Of a DNA stretch of 64,000 nucleotides, positions 23,732 through 34,271 are shown piece by piece. Origin of the DNA: Lepas anatifera (taxonomy: Eukaryota; Arthropoda; Thecostraca; Lepadidae); assembly GCA_034440635.1 (NCBI GenBank), contig JAOTON010001038.1, positions 5,526,501 to 5,590,500 on the forward strand. The letters run 5' to 3'. A program made the position numbers and the translations under genes. The notes under the pieces were generated by a model that was not told where the DNA came from, made no database searches, and was given only the letters and a program-made list of their open reading frames with translations. How positions within the stretch are numbered: position 1 is the first letter of the stretch; each line of letters begins with the position of its first letter.

Positions 23732-23955
23732 AAACGATCAGAAGGCGCCTACAAAACATGAAGATATTGTAAGCATGGACAAAGCATGACACCATTGTTT
23801 GACATATCAAACAGAGCTCTACCATCAAAGGTATCGGCAAACAGAACATTTCTGGAAGACCAGCGATGAGCACAGAGATTGTATATTGGTGGCTTGATGC
23901 AGTCTGACAGACCATTGGAGACGGCAGCAGCTGAGCCAAGCCACTGCTGCTGTCG
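23732..23955 (+). pseudogene. Decayed reading frame in left arm (FLEDQR/YIGG)
   Basis: Translation shows LFDIS, then RTFLEDQR and RLYIGGL, interrupted by stop codons. The right arm read on the minus strand shows the same blocks in the same order with different stops, so the segment was coding-like before the duplication or is merely conserved repeat DNA. The order 'LFDI ... FLEDQR ... IGG-D' reminds me of uncharacterised repetitive arthropod proteins, but this is recollection and not a search result. Confidence 0.4.
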
Positions 23956-24309
23956 TTGTGGCTACCAGGAGTTCTCCGGATGATGCGTTCTGACGGAGCC
24001 AAAGCTGCGTCAGGACGCAGCAACACCATTGACAGCGACCGCTGGTGGTATATGCAGCAGCGAGCTTCCTGTTTGTAGCATCACACCAGCTGCTAACACG
24101 CCGCACGCGAACAGGCTCTGGCAGGTATAAATCAATCTCTGAAATAAAACTTATTTCTAAATGTTACACGGAAGTCGTTTATAGACTTGTCCGGGTGATT
24201 GTCATATTATTGTGCTCGAATACGGACGAGCCGGCCTCCCGATCAGGCCTTATTGGCGGCAGCAGCGTGGCTTGCCGCAGCTGCTGCCGTCTCCAACGGT
24301 CTGTCACGA

Positions 24310-24480
24310 CTGCATCCAAGCCCCCAATATACAACCTCTGTGCTTCTCGCTGGTCTTCCAGAAATGTTCTGTTTGCCGATGCCTTTGATGGTAAAGCTCT
24401 GCTTTATATGTCAAACAATGTGGTCATGTTTTGTCCGTGCTTACGATACCTTCATGTTTTGTAGACGCCTTCTGATCGCT
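24310..24480 (-). pseudogene. Decayed reading frame in right arm (mirror copy)
   Basis: The minus-strand counterpart of the block at 23732-23955. FLEDQR and YIGGLD are better preserved here, but the frame still has stops after LFDI and upstream. Plus-strand frames over this segment (for example 24199-24603) are antisense shadows. Confidence 0.4.
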
Positions 24481-25459
24481 TCCTTCAGGTTACAGTGCTT
24501 CCTTATTTCACAGCGAACTATGTACTTTTTCTTGCTGGCACAGATGTTCTTCTGTAAGTCTCGGCAACTTCATCAGCGGTCGGTTCGAATTTTCAGCTAT
24601 TGAAACGCGAAATTTGTTCACTTTCCTGGCCTCCATCTCTTCAGCCGCAGCATCATAATGTGACCGACAACGTCAGCTCCAATCGAGAGCTGGTTAAGCG
24701 GCAGCATGCATGTGGATCAAGTTAGCGGCTTGACGGCGGCGCTAGGTGTGGTGTAGCTTCATTTTTCCCGAAATGCGGTATTCTACTCGCTAGTGATAGC
24801 AAGATTAATCTAAATATAATCGACTGGCTCTTGCATACATTTTAATACTTGAAATTGATCCGCAGTGACTACATGCTTAGATACCTAATCTATATAGGCT
24901 GGCTAGCTGATCTGAATTGGGCCTGCTTTGAAAGCAACCATTACCAATTATATTTAAAACTGCAAGCGAGAGAAATCTAGATCATCTTATGAAGGTAAAT
25001 GTTCATTCATCGAATTCATAATAGGCTCAAATCCCATATCCAGCTCCTTTGCCTAATAGCTTCTTGTCATAAGCGACGTAGCGGGACACTGATTGACGGC
25101 TGCGTCATGCGCGCCATCTATTATCATCTTTTTAAGCTCAAACATCCCTGTCTTTCCAGGTACTTTTCCAGGTAAATATATATTTCAGGAGTCAAAAAGG
25201 TTTCAAATTGTTCAGATTGAATGGTTTTAAAGTTCTGGAGCCCTTCCAATACATTAGTTGCATTTTATGGTCCGTGAGATATGAAAACAGCGAAATTTTG
25301 GCAAACCGGAAGAATTTCAAACGGCTTGCGCGGGCAAATATTTTTCGAATTCGACATTTTCGACCAGAAAATCGTGATCAGCGGCCATCAATACAATAGA
25401 AAACACCCGGTAATCAAAGATCCTGTAAAAGTGGTGATCCGACATGGCCTAGTAGTCAT

Positions 25460-28400
25460 AAAAAATTTGACTGTAATATTAGGACCAAGAAGTAGGCTTT
25501 GCATGAATTCTGATATAATCGGGTAAAGCTGCACGTAATCTCTATTTGGATGAAAAATATTTTGAGTGAAGAGTATAATTTCTAAATATAATCGTACATA
25601 TTTTTCAGTTCTAAATTGATAGGCACATCATTGTTGAAACCCCAAAAATATGTTCGATTAAAAATTGCGAGCATGCATTTCCAAAAAAAAAAAACACGGA
25701 ACACTCTTCAGCCTGCTGCACGCTACTCCTCGCTGCACACAAGCCCGTCACATGTTTGGACTCAACTGTTTTTCCAGACTATTGGTGAAGTGCAGTTTTT
25801 GCCGCGGAGCGCGGCAAAAGCGTGAGCGCCAGCAGCGCATCAATTTCGAAAATCGATAATTGCCAACTGTGCAAGCCACAGTAATGGAGCGGCAGAGCTG
25901 AGCGCGTGCTACAGGCCATATACTAGCGCAGTGGGGGCACAAGCTACCCGGAAACGAGTCAACAGAATCGCACTCTACCGCGTACCGATTCCGTTTCCAG
26001 TAAAAGTGGCTCACACTATTTGGACAAAGAGTTTTCAGGTGCGGCGGGTTTGTTCAGCTGCCGAGGAACGGCGATGGAGAGCGCTGTGTCTGACTGGCCA
26101 GGTCGATCAACACAGCTGTGCGAACAGTCCAGATATGTCGCAAGTCCAGCCGTACTTAACCTTACCGAATCTGAAACGTGCTCAGCATGCCGGCTGTGTT
26201 CTGCCAGGTGTTCTGCCTCTATTGGATCCATACATATATTATCATCATCAAACACGATTAGTAAACAAAAGTACAGGGATTAAAAGACCACAAAACGTCA
26301 TAAAGAGGCCAAAAAAGCACGATGACAAAAAGTAGTCACCAAGATGACGCTGCACGAAACAGCAAGGCCAGGTGAAACGGACCTGAGAAACTCTTTAAGG
26401 AATTACTCGTCTGAAGTCAAATCCCTCGCCAAAATCAAAACAGCGCGCCCGCCTGCCCATCACACTTCTAAACGCCTGAGTTCTACCAGGACAAGAAGCG
26501 TGGGCCTGTTGTGAACATTACGTAGGAGTTGGCCGAATTTGGAGTGGCTTTAGCCTCTGCGGCCTCAGGGGACTCAGAATCCGACCGCGGTTACTCCCAC
26601 TTCAGCTCCGAGGTTTTAAGAGGCTGCGGCCGAAACTCGAGCCCCGAACACCTTTTTACGTCATCAGCTTAAACGCCAAGCACGTGCCGAGACCAGATGT
26701 CGACGTGCTGATCTTTTCTGAGCTTCACTATCAAGACAATGCAGCGCCTTGGTGCAATTTTAGACTGAAAAGGTTTCAGGGACATGTGTATTAAAATCGT
26801 GAATTTGGCCTTATTTCTGCTAAAAAGGCTAATAGGGGACCTGGGTTTACGAAAAGTTTGGGTAAAACAGAAAGTCACCGCTACGCTCAAACAACGACTT
26901 ACTGCATCATCTGCTTCCATATGTTGGGGGATTTGACAGTAATGGTTTCTTTGCAACATTACCAAGCCGACAGCTTCATCGATCGGGTGGAAGTATCAGT
27001 GATACGGTTTCTAGGGGGTGCATAAATTAACTAAGTGGTTCTTTGGCCCTTTTTGTGGTGTCGATTCGTGTAGCTATCAAGACAGTTGTTGGCTATTGGT
27101 TTATTTCAGGCCGGGTAGGTGGCAAAACCCGGATAGTAAAACAGCGGATTCAGTTGAAAAATATAACTGGAATTTAAACAATTACTGTCATTTCGGGCAA
27201 CCCTAAACAGGCGCCAAATTTTTTTCGGCAGCATCCAAAATCATGTACAGGTCATACTCCTCGAGCAGTAGCAGTCATGCAAAAGAGTTCAGAAAGCGGA
27301 TCCAGAGAGGGGATAAAGGCGCAGGCCCACCAATCGAACAAATCAATTCTCCTACATTGCATCCAGCCACCTTCTGAATCCTCCCCAGTTCCCTACAGAA
27401 GGACTGCACCTCACGAACCACCTTCCCCAGGCTGCAAGGTTGCTAATATTGGCGCCAATTCGAATGCGATTCGGGCCCACCTCATAGGTGGCACGTAAAG
27501 AAATGGCGCTTATCTGCCCGGAGTGGAGATTTCTCGGGTCGACACGGCGTCCCCTCAGGCCAGAGTGGCTCCCCTTTGGACCAAAATGACGTCCCCTGAC
27601 CAAAGGGCGTCACTCCCCATCGAAAATTCTACACCCAGCTATATGTACAGTCACTGTGACTTATGTTAGTGCTGTGCATAGCCGTGCAGTGAATAAAGCA
27701 CAGCTATTTGAATTCATCCAAAAGTAAAAAAGTAGCTCCAAACATCCTGTCAAAGCATGAAAGGGAAGGCATAAAACTTGTTGCTTAAAACCAAGATATA
27801 AGGCCGTTACGAATTTTCATTTTGCCTGATGTTGCTCGAATTTGTGTTTAGTAAAATATCTAGATAAATGGTAAATCCAAGAAAGCAAAATAGGGATATA
27901 TGTGGTTTCAGCATTATCCACAGGGTTGGGACAAAGCCGAAAAATTTTTATCTACTCGAAAATTTACAATCCTTTTCCTAAAAACATGTAAGATGGGACA
28001 TTTATCAAATATGCCTTGACATAGGAACTGATAGAGTTTTCTAATGGTATCTGTTAATTTCCTTACATGTATTTCGTTTACCTAAAAGAGGATCTCAAAG
28101 TAAAAAACTTGGCATTGCCCCAGTATTCCCCGAAGCCACAATTTGTACTATTATTTCATTTTCCTCTGCTGGAGGTAGACAAAAATTCAAAATCGGCGTG
28201 ACGTCATGGTTGGGTAACACTTCATGCTGCTCGCCAGCATTGCGCAATAAACATTGTTGTGGGGCTGGACCACAAATGAAGACGAATGAAAATGAATCGT
28301 TTGTAGCAAGAGAGTTTATTATTGAGACCCCAAGTGAGGTTGTTCAATTTTTCTTGATATATATAAAGAATTGGTATTTCTCTGATACGAGCATGTTTCC

Positions 28401-28758
28401 TACACTGTCATTTCAAAAGCGTTGCTGTGATGCCCGCGGTGATACCTATTTCCCTCCGCTGCACAACCACAGCATCTCTTTACATAATTTTCCAACACAA
28501 TATTATTAACTCAAACGGTGGTGGAAGCAGAGATGCAAAAAATATCAAATCTGTCGGGCACTTTTGACAAGATGATCCGAATCTGTCGCAAAGTTAAAAG
28601 AGCTGTTCAAATTGTCCAAAAACCGCAAAATAAAACATTACCCATCTCTAAATTTTTATTAAGATCGACAGTTTCAAAACCACGAGACAGGATTAGAGCT
28701 ACTCCAAATACATCATTGAATCTCCTGGCACATTTGGAGAATGGGTTTTGCATTGCAA
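25460..28758. other. No gene recognised; probable family-A relic at about 27295-27625
   Basis: GCGGATCCAGAGAGGGGATAA at 27296 and the interior GGCGTCCCCT and GACGTCCCCTGACC blocks near 27550-27610 resemble family A MITEs, with a decayed right end. The remainder is AT-balanced with short unconvincing frames on both strands (25931-26335 and neighbours). Confidence 0.4.
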
Positions 28759-28766
28759 TGACACAG

Positions 28767-29024
28767 CATAGGCGGATCCAGGGGGCAAGGGGGCACGTGC
28801 CCCCCACCCCTAAATCGACCCTCGGCACCCCCTGAAATGGTCACGGCGACCCCCTGAAAGGTCGATGGCGCCCCCTGAAATGTCACTTCCACCCTCCACC
28901 CAGGATTCGAAAATCGGCGCCCACTGATTGGATTTTGCGCCCATCTGATAGGTTTATTCGGTCAAAAGTGCCCCCCCGGACCGGATGGCGCCCCCCCCGA
29001 TCGGCAATCCTGGATCCGCCTATG
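28767..29024 (+). mobile_element. GGATCC-ended MITE (family A), best-preserved copy
   Basis: Ends CATAGGCGGATCCAGGGGGC and AATCCTGGATCCGCCTATG are inverted repeats. Flanks TGACACAG and TGACACAA agree at 7 of 8 positions, consistent with an 8-bp target duplication. The interior is C-rich, with several CCCCCTGAAA blocks spaced about 25-30 bp. It is non-coding and hAT-MITE-like by inference. Confidence 0.88.
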
Positions 29025-29846
29025 TGACACAACTAACCTGCCTTTCTGATCCATGATTCAAAGCGACCTCCTTCGTCAAAGCCAGCATTCTTGAACTTGC
29101 AGGGCAACCCAGAATGTTTAAGTTGCTGGTGCTGCTTACAAAAAGGTCTTTCCCCAAAATATCCACATCCCTCAAATCCACATTTTGGCTTGACACGAGA
29201 CGGTGGAATAGGTGTCAGCTTTGGTTTGATAACGCCCATCGTTGAGTGTTCGCGCAAAAGGCGATGAACTTTGAGCTTGAATTTCTCAACCCTAACACGA
29301 GAAGCGTCCGTTTCAAATGTATTCTAGTATCCGCAACCACCTTCTTATCCATTTACTTCACGGCCACCAAACAAACACAACACGCAATCGATGGGCCGGT
29401 TTCCGACCACACAGAGCTCCAATGCCGGCTTCCAAATGAAAGAAACTGACATAAAACGAAGGAACAGCATGTTTCCTTCACGGCAGATTGTCGGGCCAGG
29501 GTGTCACGTTGAATGGGAAATGGGAAAGTGCCCGCGTGGGAAAATGGGAAAGGGCTCAGTATGGGAGAGAATTTCTTTTCCTGCAAAGGATTTTTTTCCT
29601 TCGTTTGTCCAGCGAAGGAAGAGGTGCCAATTCCCTTAGACATAAGTGCCTGAAAGAGGTGACAATTTTGGAATCCACGGTACTCTAATATAATTTCAGC
29701 GATATTCTGCTTCCGTCAGCTTTAAAATCTGTCACAGGAAAACCCGGCGAGCTCAAATCTGTCGCGCACTTTGAAACCCAAGTGCCCGAATTTTTGCAGC
29801 TCTGGGTGGAAGTCCTGGAGCTCAGGAAGAAGTTATGTGTGGTTTC
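29025..29846. other. No gene recognised
   Basis: Mixed composition. A minus-strand frame at 29033-29257 has a cysteine and histidine pattern (CGFEGCGYFG then CKQHQQLKHSG) that loosely recalls a zinc-binding fragment, but it is short and unsupported by splice sites. GGGAAATGGGAAAGTG and related units repeat near 29515-29550. Confidence 0.3.
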
Positions 29847-30079
29847 CTCAGGGTAAAGACGGACTATCCAGTTAAAGCCACGCCTAGTACGGAGCGGAGA
29901 CAAACTATCAGGTTAAGACTGCGTCTAGTTGGGAGCAGAGGTGGTATATCCGGTTAAGCCCGTGCTTAGCACGGAGCGGAGGCAGACTACTATCCAGTTA
30001 AGGCCACGCCTAGTACGGAGCGGAGGCAGACTATACGGTTAAGGCCGTGCTTAGCACGGAGCAGAGACATAGTATTCGG
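29847..30079. repeat. 41-bp minisatellite, segment 1
   Basis: Units like GGTTAAGGCCGTGCTTAGCA followed by CGGAGCAGAGACATAGTATTC recur about every 41 bp, alternating between CACGCCTAGTACGGAG and CGTGCTTAGCACGGAG forms. Nearly every unit includes GGTTAA or AGTTAA. The array continues at 30534-30611 and 31642-31720, interrupted by two TTAA elements. Confidence 0.9.
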
Positions 30080-30533
30080 TTAAAGGGAATGTGGCACCTT
30101 CACAACGTGATTTTAACTGAGATAGCCAAGTTGTAAAGCAGGTCGGAAAACCCGGTACTCCATATTTCATTTGACTTGGAACTCGATATTTCCGTAGAAA
30201 AAAGCTAAAACCTACCTGACACCAGCCCCCCTCAGGCCCCCGTCGCCGGCGGCCATTGTTGTGAGCTACTGGTGTGACGACATATGCTGACGTCACGATG
30301 AGCATCAGCCAACCAAAGCCCTTGAAGCGTTTCAAGTCTGGTAATGGTTGCCAGATCGTGACATCACAGTCTGATATTTATTTCTTTTTCTAGAGGAGTA
30401 TTTTTAAAAACCAAATATTGAGCTTATTGTACATATTTGAGAGAAATCATGAGTGGTTTCATTATTTTTTACTAAAAGTACGCCTAATTACACTAAATTC
30501 CAGGATTCGACCAAGGTGCCACATTCCCTTTAA
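30080..30533 (+). mobile_element. TTAA MITE with CRE, copy 3, inside a minisatellite
   Basis: TTAA stands at 30080-30083 and 30530-30533, with complete inverted termini. Length is 454 bp. TGACGTCA lies at 30288-30295. The flanks are the two halves of a 41-bp minisatellite unit cut at GGTTAA, showing insertion with TTAA duplication. Confidence 0.95.
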
Positions 30534-30611
30534 GGCAGTGCCTAGTGCGGAGCAGAGACATAGTATTCGGTTAAGGTCGGGCCTAGCACGAACCGGAGAC
30601 AAAGTATTCGG
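30534..30611. repeat. 41-bp minisatellite, segment 2
   Basis: About two units (GGCAGTGCCTAGTGCGGAGC, AGAGACATAGTATTCGGTTAA, then a second unit) lie between the MITE and the larger TTAA element. Confidence 0.9.
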
Positions 30612-31641
30612 TTAACCCTCGCCCCACCGGGGGGCCATCGATGGCCCCCTAAGGTTTTTCCGGGATAGCAGAAAAACGACGAGGCGCAGCACCGCGGTTG
30701 AGGGCTCTACCTCTCACTGCATCATTTTCCCATCATCCCTGAAATTTTTACCCCGGGTCACCCAAGGTCAGGTCACCAGACGAGGTCAACCAAGGTCACC
30801 TCTTTCAACTTTAGAGCTCTGTAAGAGCTACATTTCAAAGTCGATCGATTTGAAACTTCCTACACTTCATGACCCCTCCAGGGTCTACAAGATGTATATC
30901 TGGGATTTTTCGATTTCGTGCCCTGAGGTCAGGTCACGAGGCGACCTCTCCCATTGGAAAAGCATGGGGAAAACCTGTTTCATGATATAAAAGCCACAAA
31001 AATGATTGCCAATACTCAGACTGCTCAGAACAACGTTTTTGGACACCCCTTTCACGGATCCCAGGGATCATATTTACCCTTTGACTTTTCCAAGGTCATC
31101 CAAGGTTACCAGAGGTCAAAAACAGTATTTTGACAATAACTTTTGACCTAATTAAGCTAGAGCGGGAAAACAAACACCATCGTGTTTGTCTTGTCACTGG
31201 CTTTCATTTGATATACGGCAAGGTCACTTTTTGACCTTTCGTGACCTCAGGTCATATTAGGTCACGAGGTGACCTCTGGAGGTCAAACCACTGGCGGGAG
31301 GTCTTTACGTTCCACATAGCGGAAAAAGTACTGGCAATTTCCTATCAAATGTACTTTACCAGGCCTCAATAGCTCTAATGGCATAAGAGTTATGACCAGA
31401 TTGCTTAATCATTGCATATTTGAGTGAAAATAGCCGATCTTGACCTAATTTAACCTCTGGAGGTCAAACCATTGACCTGAGCACTAAAACATGCGAAGTA
31501 ATTTCTTACTGAATTCACGCGAGCTTTCTATTGCACTTTGCAGATTTGCGTTAACGCCCATATTTTCGGAGTTAGAGGGGGGCCATCGATGGCCCCCGTG
31601 GGGCGAAGGTGGCACCGGACCCCCGGTGGGGCGCGGGTTAA
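30612..31641 (+). mobile_element. TTAA-flanked AGGTCA-rich element, copy 3 (best preserved)
   Basis: TTAA stands at 30612-30615 and 31638-31641. The termini are TTAACCCTCGCCCCACCGGG and the complement of CCCGGTGGGGCGCGGGTTAA. Length is 1030 bp. Palindromic GGGGGCCATCGATGGCCCCC lies just inside both ends (near 30635 and 31580). AGGTCA-type half-sites are dense at 30765-30800, 30928-30950, 31088-31120, 31220-31280 and 31450-31475, on both strands. It interrupts the 41-bp minisatellite at GGTTAA. No protein is encoded. Confidence 0.9.
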
Positions 31642-31720
31642 GGCAGTGCCTATTACGGATCTGAGGCAGACTATCTGGCTGAGGCTGTGGCCAGTACCGA
31701 GCTGGAGCTGACAAGGTTGT
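31642..31720. repeat. 41-bp minisatellite, segment 3 (degenerate)
   Basis: GGCAGTGCCTATTACGGATC then TGAGGCAGACTATCTGGCTGAGGC continue the array to the right of the inserted element and fade out. Confidence 0.75.
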
Positions 31721-32245
31721 TGAACTTGTCCTGACCCAGTTCTGCTCCGGCAACCACCGACGACGCCATTTTATCGGTTGCTGACTATTATAGCACTGTT
31801 TTGGTGAAGGCAACGGGAGGGCGGGGGGAGGGGGAAGGGGGGGCACTGCATTCCGCGGGGCTGAGGACCTCAGTATCGGTCGCTAATGCTCTCCAAGTCG
31901 TTGACTGGTCCAAAAGTCAGCAGCAGCAGCGGCACCCACTCACCCCCCTTCCCTCCTCCCTCCTGGTCCATCCCAAACTCTCGTCAAATCAACACGGGGA
32001 GTAATTGGGGTACAACAATAAGCCGTAGTACTGTTACGTCATTTCTGGCCGCATTTTTAGTCGGTCTTGTCGCGGGATCAAAAGCTGGACCTGCCAGCGC
32101 CAACTTCAAAGCGGCGAGAAGTTGTGTGAGAACTTCCTCAGCAAGATCAAGTACTGGTGACGGTCTGCAGTTGTTAACAATCCTTGACCGAGCACAACGG
32201 CCTCCTCAGAGTTCACGGCAACTACTTGGCAGCGGCGGAGGGCGC

Positions 32246-32775
32246 TCGGTGCACTCTGCACAGCACGCACCCATCGGGGTTCACGGCAGAGTGTGACTCG
32301 GTGCACACCGCGCAGCACGCACCCACCGGGGCTCACGGCAGAGTGACTCGGTGCACACCGCACAGCACGCACCCACCGGGGTTCACGGCAGAGTGACTCG
32401 GTGCACACCGCACAGCACGCACCCACCGGGGTTCACGGCAGAGTGTGACTCGGTGCACACCGCACAGCACGCACCCACCGGGGTTCACGGCAGAGTGTGA
32501 CTCGGTGCACTCTGCACAGCACGCACCCACCGGGGTTCACGGCAGAGAGTGATTCGGTGCACACCGCGCAGCACGCACCCACCGGGGTTCACGGCAGAGT
32601 GTGACTCGGTGGACACCGCACAGCACGCACCCCTCAGGGTTCACGGCAGAGTGTGACTCGGTGGACACCGCACAGCACGCACCCCTCAGGGTTCACGGCA
32701 GAGTGTGACTCGGTGGACACCGCACAGCACGCACCCCTCAGGGTTCACGGCAGAGTGTGACTCGGTGCACACAAG
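32246..32775. repeat. 52-bp GC-rich minisatellite, ten units
   Basis: The unit is GGGTTCACGGCAGAGTGTGA, CTCGGTGCACACCGCACAGC, then ACGCACCCACCG. Some units lack the TG of GAGTGTGA and are 50 bp. The last three units are nearly identical (CCCTCAGGG variant), which suggests recent amplification at the right side. Minus-strand frames across it are artefacts. Confidence 0.95.
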
Positions 32776-33480
32776 TATGAGATAAAAACAAAACATGAAT
32801 CCATTCTCATATGGACTTTGGTAAATTGACCAAATGGTTTGGTGAATTCATCTCAATGACTTTTAAATGCATTTTTTATTCACTACAGTTCCATATTCCG
32901 CAATTATTCGTAAAAAATAATTTTACCCATTTACGATACTTAGAAAGCGGTATTCCACCTGTGGAAGACATTAAAACTAGGGCTGTATAAAATCGAGCAC
33001 TGCCGAATATAGCCGATTTTCGGAATAATTCTGACTATCATTTTCAAAATTTTCCATGCTTCAATGCATAAAAAACTACTGAACCTGAGTGATTCTCGAA
33101 AATTTTGTATTTTTGCCAGGGCTTAATCATCAGACATTCAACCAAACTGAGGCAGAAATATCAAAGATACACTTATCAGCACTGTTACGGATAAGTTTGG
33201 GAGCGAATACACCAAATAAATCGTTGGAAATAATTTCAACATATTCTAAAATATAACACAAATTAAAACTTATAAAAAATCCCTAATTAATACTTAATCA
33301 TTTGTATGCTACAGGAAGAGTATTACAGGAGGCCAACAAACATTTTTTCTGCAGTTCTTTTTTTCGAGGCAGGTGCAGGAAATATACTAGCATTCATACT
33401 CGGTAGAACACGGAAGCCCGAACAGAGATCAGAATGGAGCAGGGAGTGGTGCGACCCTTCAATTTTGTACTAACATACAT
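32776..33480. other. No feature recognised, AT-rich
   Basis: AT-rich sequence without repeats or reading frames of note. Confidence 0.45.
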
Positions 33481-33700
33481 AAGTGTCGCCACCGGCAAAA
33501 AGTGGGGGGGCAGCTAAACTTCAACATGATGCTGACAAAAACTTTCATCATCAGGACCAAAACTGTTCAATTTGGGTCCTCGTTGCCTTCCGCAGCGGCT
33601 GGATATAAGAATGTCCGGCTTTCTCTCATTTTGACTGAGATCGGAATTCTTGGCCAAGTGGGGGCCGGCCTTTACGAGCGTATGCTAACATATTCTGTCT
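33481..33700. repeat. Diverged dispersed repeat
   Basis: GCCACCGGCAAAAAGTGG followed by AACATGATGCTGACAAAAAC, GGACCAAAACTGTTCAATTT and GGGTCCTCGTTGCCTTCC resembles segments at 61590-61670 and 61845-61900. Matches are short but keep their order. The family is unknown. Confidence 0.35.
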
Positions 33701-34029
33701 TTTCCTAATTGAGTCATCTCAATGGCACACAGCCGCGTTTTTGTACGGTGCTGTTGGCACCAGCATTTGATGAGCAGTGCCTCTAATTTTCCTTGTACCG
33801 ATGTTTGGAGTGAACTGTTGGTAAGCCATCATGCCAGATATGCCCTGGTTCAAAAATTATTTACTCTCTCAATATGGTATTTAAAATGGCGATTCACCGA
33901 GTTTTGGCCTACAGCTGTGATGACAGCGACCTGTACTCACAATAGTAGCGAGTTTGATGAGCGTGGGTGTAAGGGTACTACGGGCATTGCTACATGGGTA
34001 CCATCACATGACGCTTTATTTTTTTGCAG

Positions 34030-34271
34030 CGAACTCCCGATAACTTCATCTGAAGATGTTCTGTTAAAACTGTGTGTACCATTTGACTGCCGCATTAGTT
34101 TGCGGCGAACTGCCGGTAAGCATATGTAGCGCCACCTATAGCACTGACAGGTGCTTCCCCGTTGAAATATCTGATACGTGTCCGAATGATGCTTTGTTTC
34201 GGCTGGGTTTTGCAGGTAGTGCCACCTCAGTTTACAGCAGGGCACTGCTGAGTGGTTGCGACGACACCTGA
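34030..34271 (+). CDS. Candidate two-exon 3' end of a gene
   Basis: Exon 34030-34115 follows an excellent acceptor (TTATTTTTTTGCAG) and ends at GCCG with donor GTAAGC. A 100-bp intron ends in GGGTTTTGCAG, and exon 34216-34271 then runs in the same frame to a TGA at 34269. The first exon reads ELPITSSEDVLLKLCVPFDC and onward; the second is Ser-rich and ends GCDDT. No family is recognised. Another GAACTG-N-N-G-GTAAGC donor about 295 bp upstream (33812-33826) hints at a duplicated unit, but its phase does not fit. This could be chance. Confidence 0.25.

Larger units (their letters stand above)
22815..25451. mobile_element. Foldback-type element: 2.6-kb inverted repeat with 8-bp TSD
   Basis: Arms of about 1.14-1.2 kb (22815-23955 and 24257-25451) are reverse complements with moderate divergence around a spacer of about 300 bp. 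Termini begin TAGGCCATGTCGTGATCACC and TAGGCCATGTCGGATCACC. Identical GTAGTCAT flanks (22807-22814 and 25452-25459) are a perfect 8-bp target duplication. TAG-type ends with an 8-bp duplication suit hAT or P-like elements; the superfamily is inferred. Each arm holds a decayed reading frame that includes FLEDQR and YIGGL motifs. No intact transposase is visible. Confidence 0.9.

Noticed and set aside
23718..24603. Several overlapping 90-140-codon frames in the foldback element
   Set aside because: They are antisense or shifted shadows of the same mirrored sequence; only the FLEDQR-containing phase looks coding-like.
29033..29257. Zinc-finger-like Cys/His fragment on the minus strand
   Set aside because: Spacing fits no family I know, the frame is short and there is no splice support.
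32106..32530. Cys-rich repeated minus-strand frames
   Set aside because: Artefacts of the 52-bp minisatellite; different frames take over as the unit is not a multiple of three.
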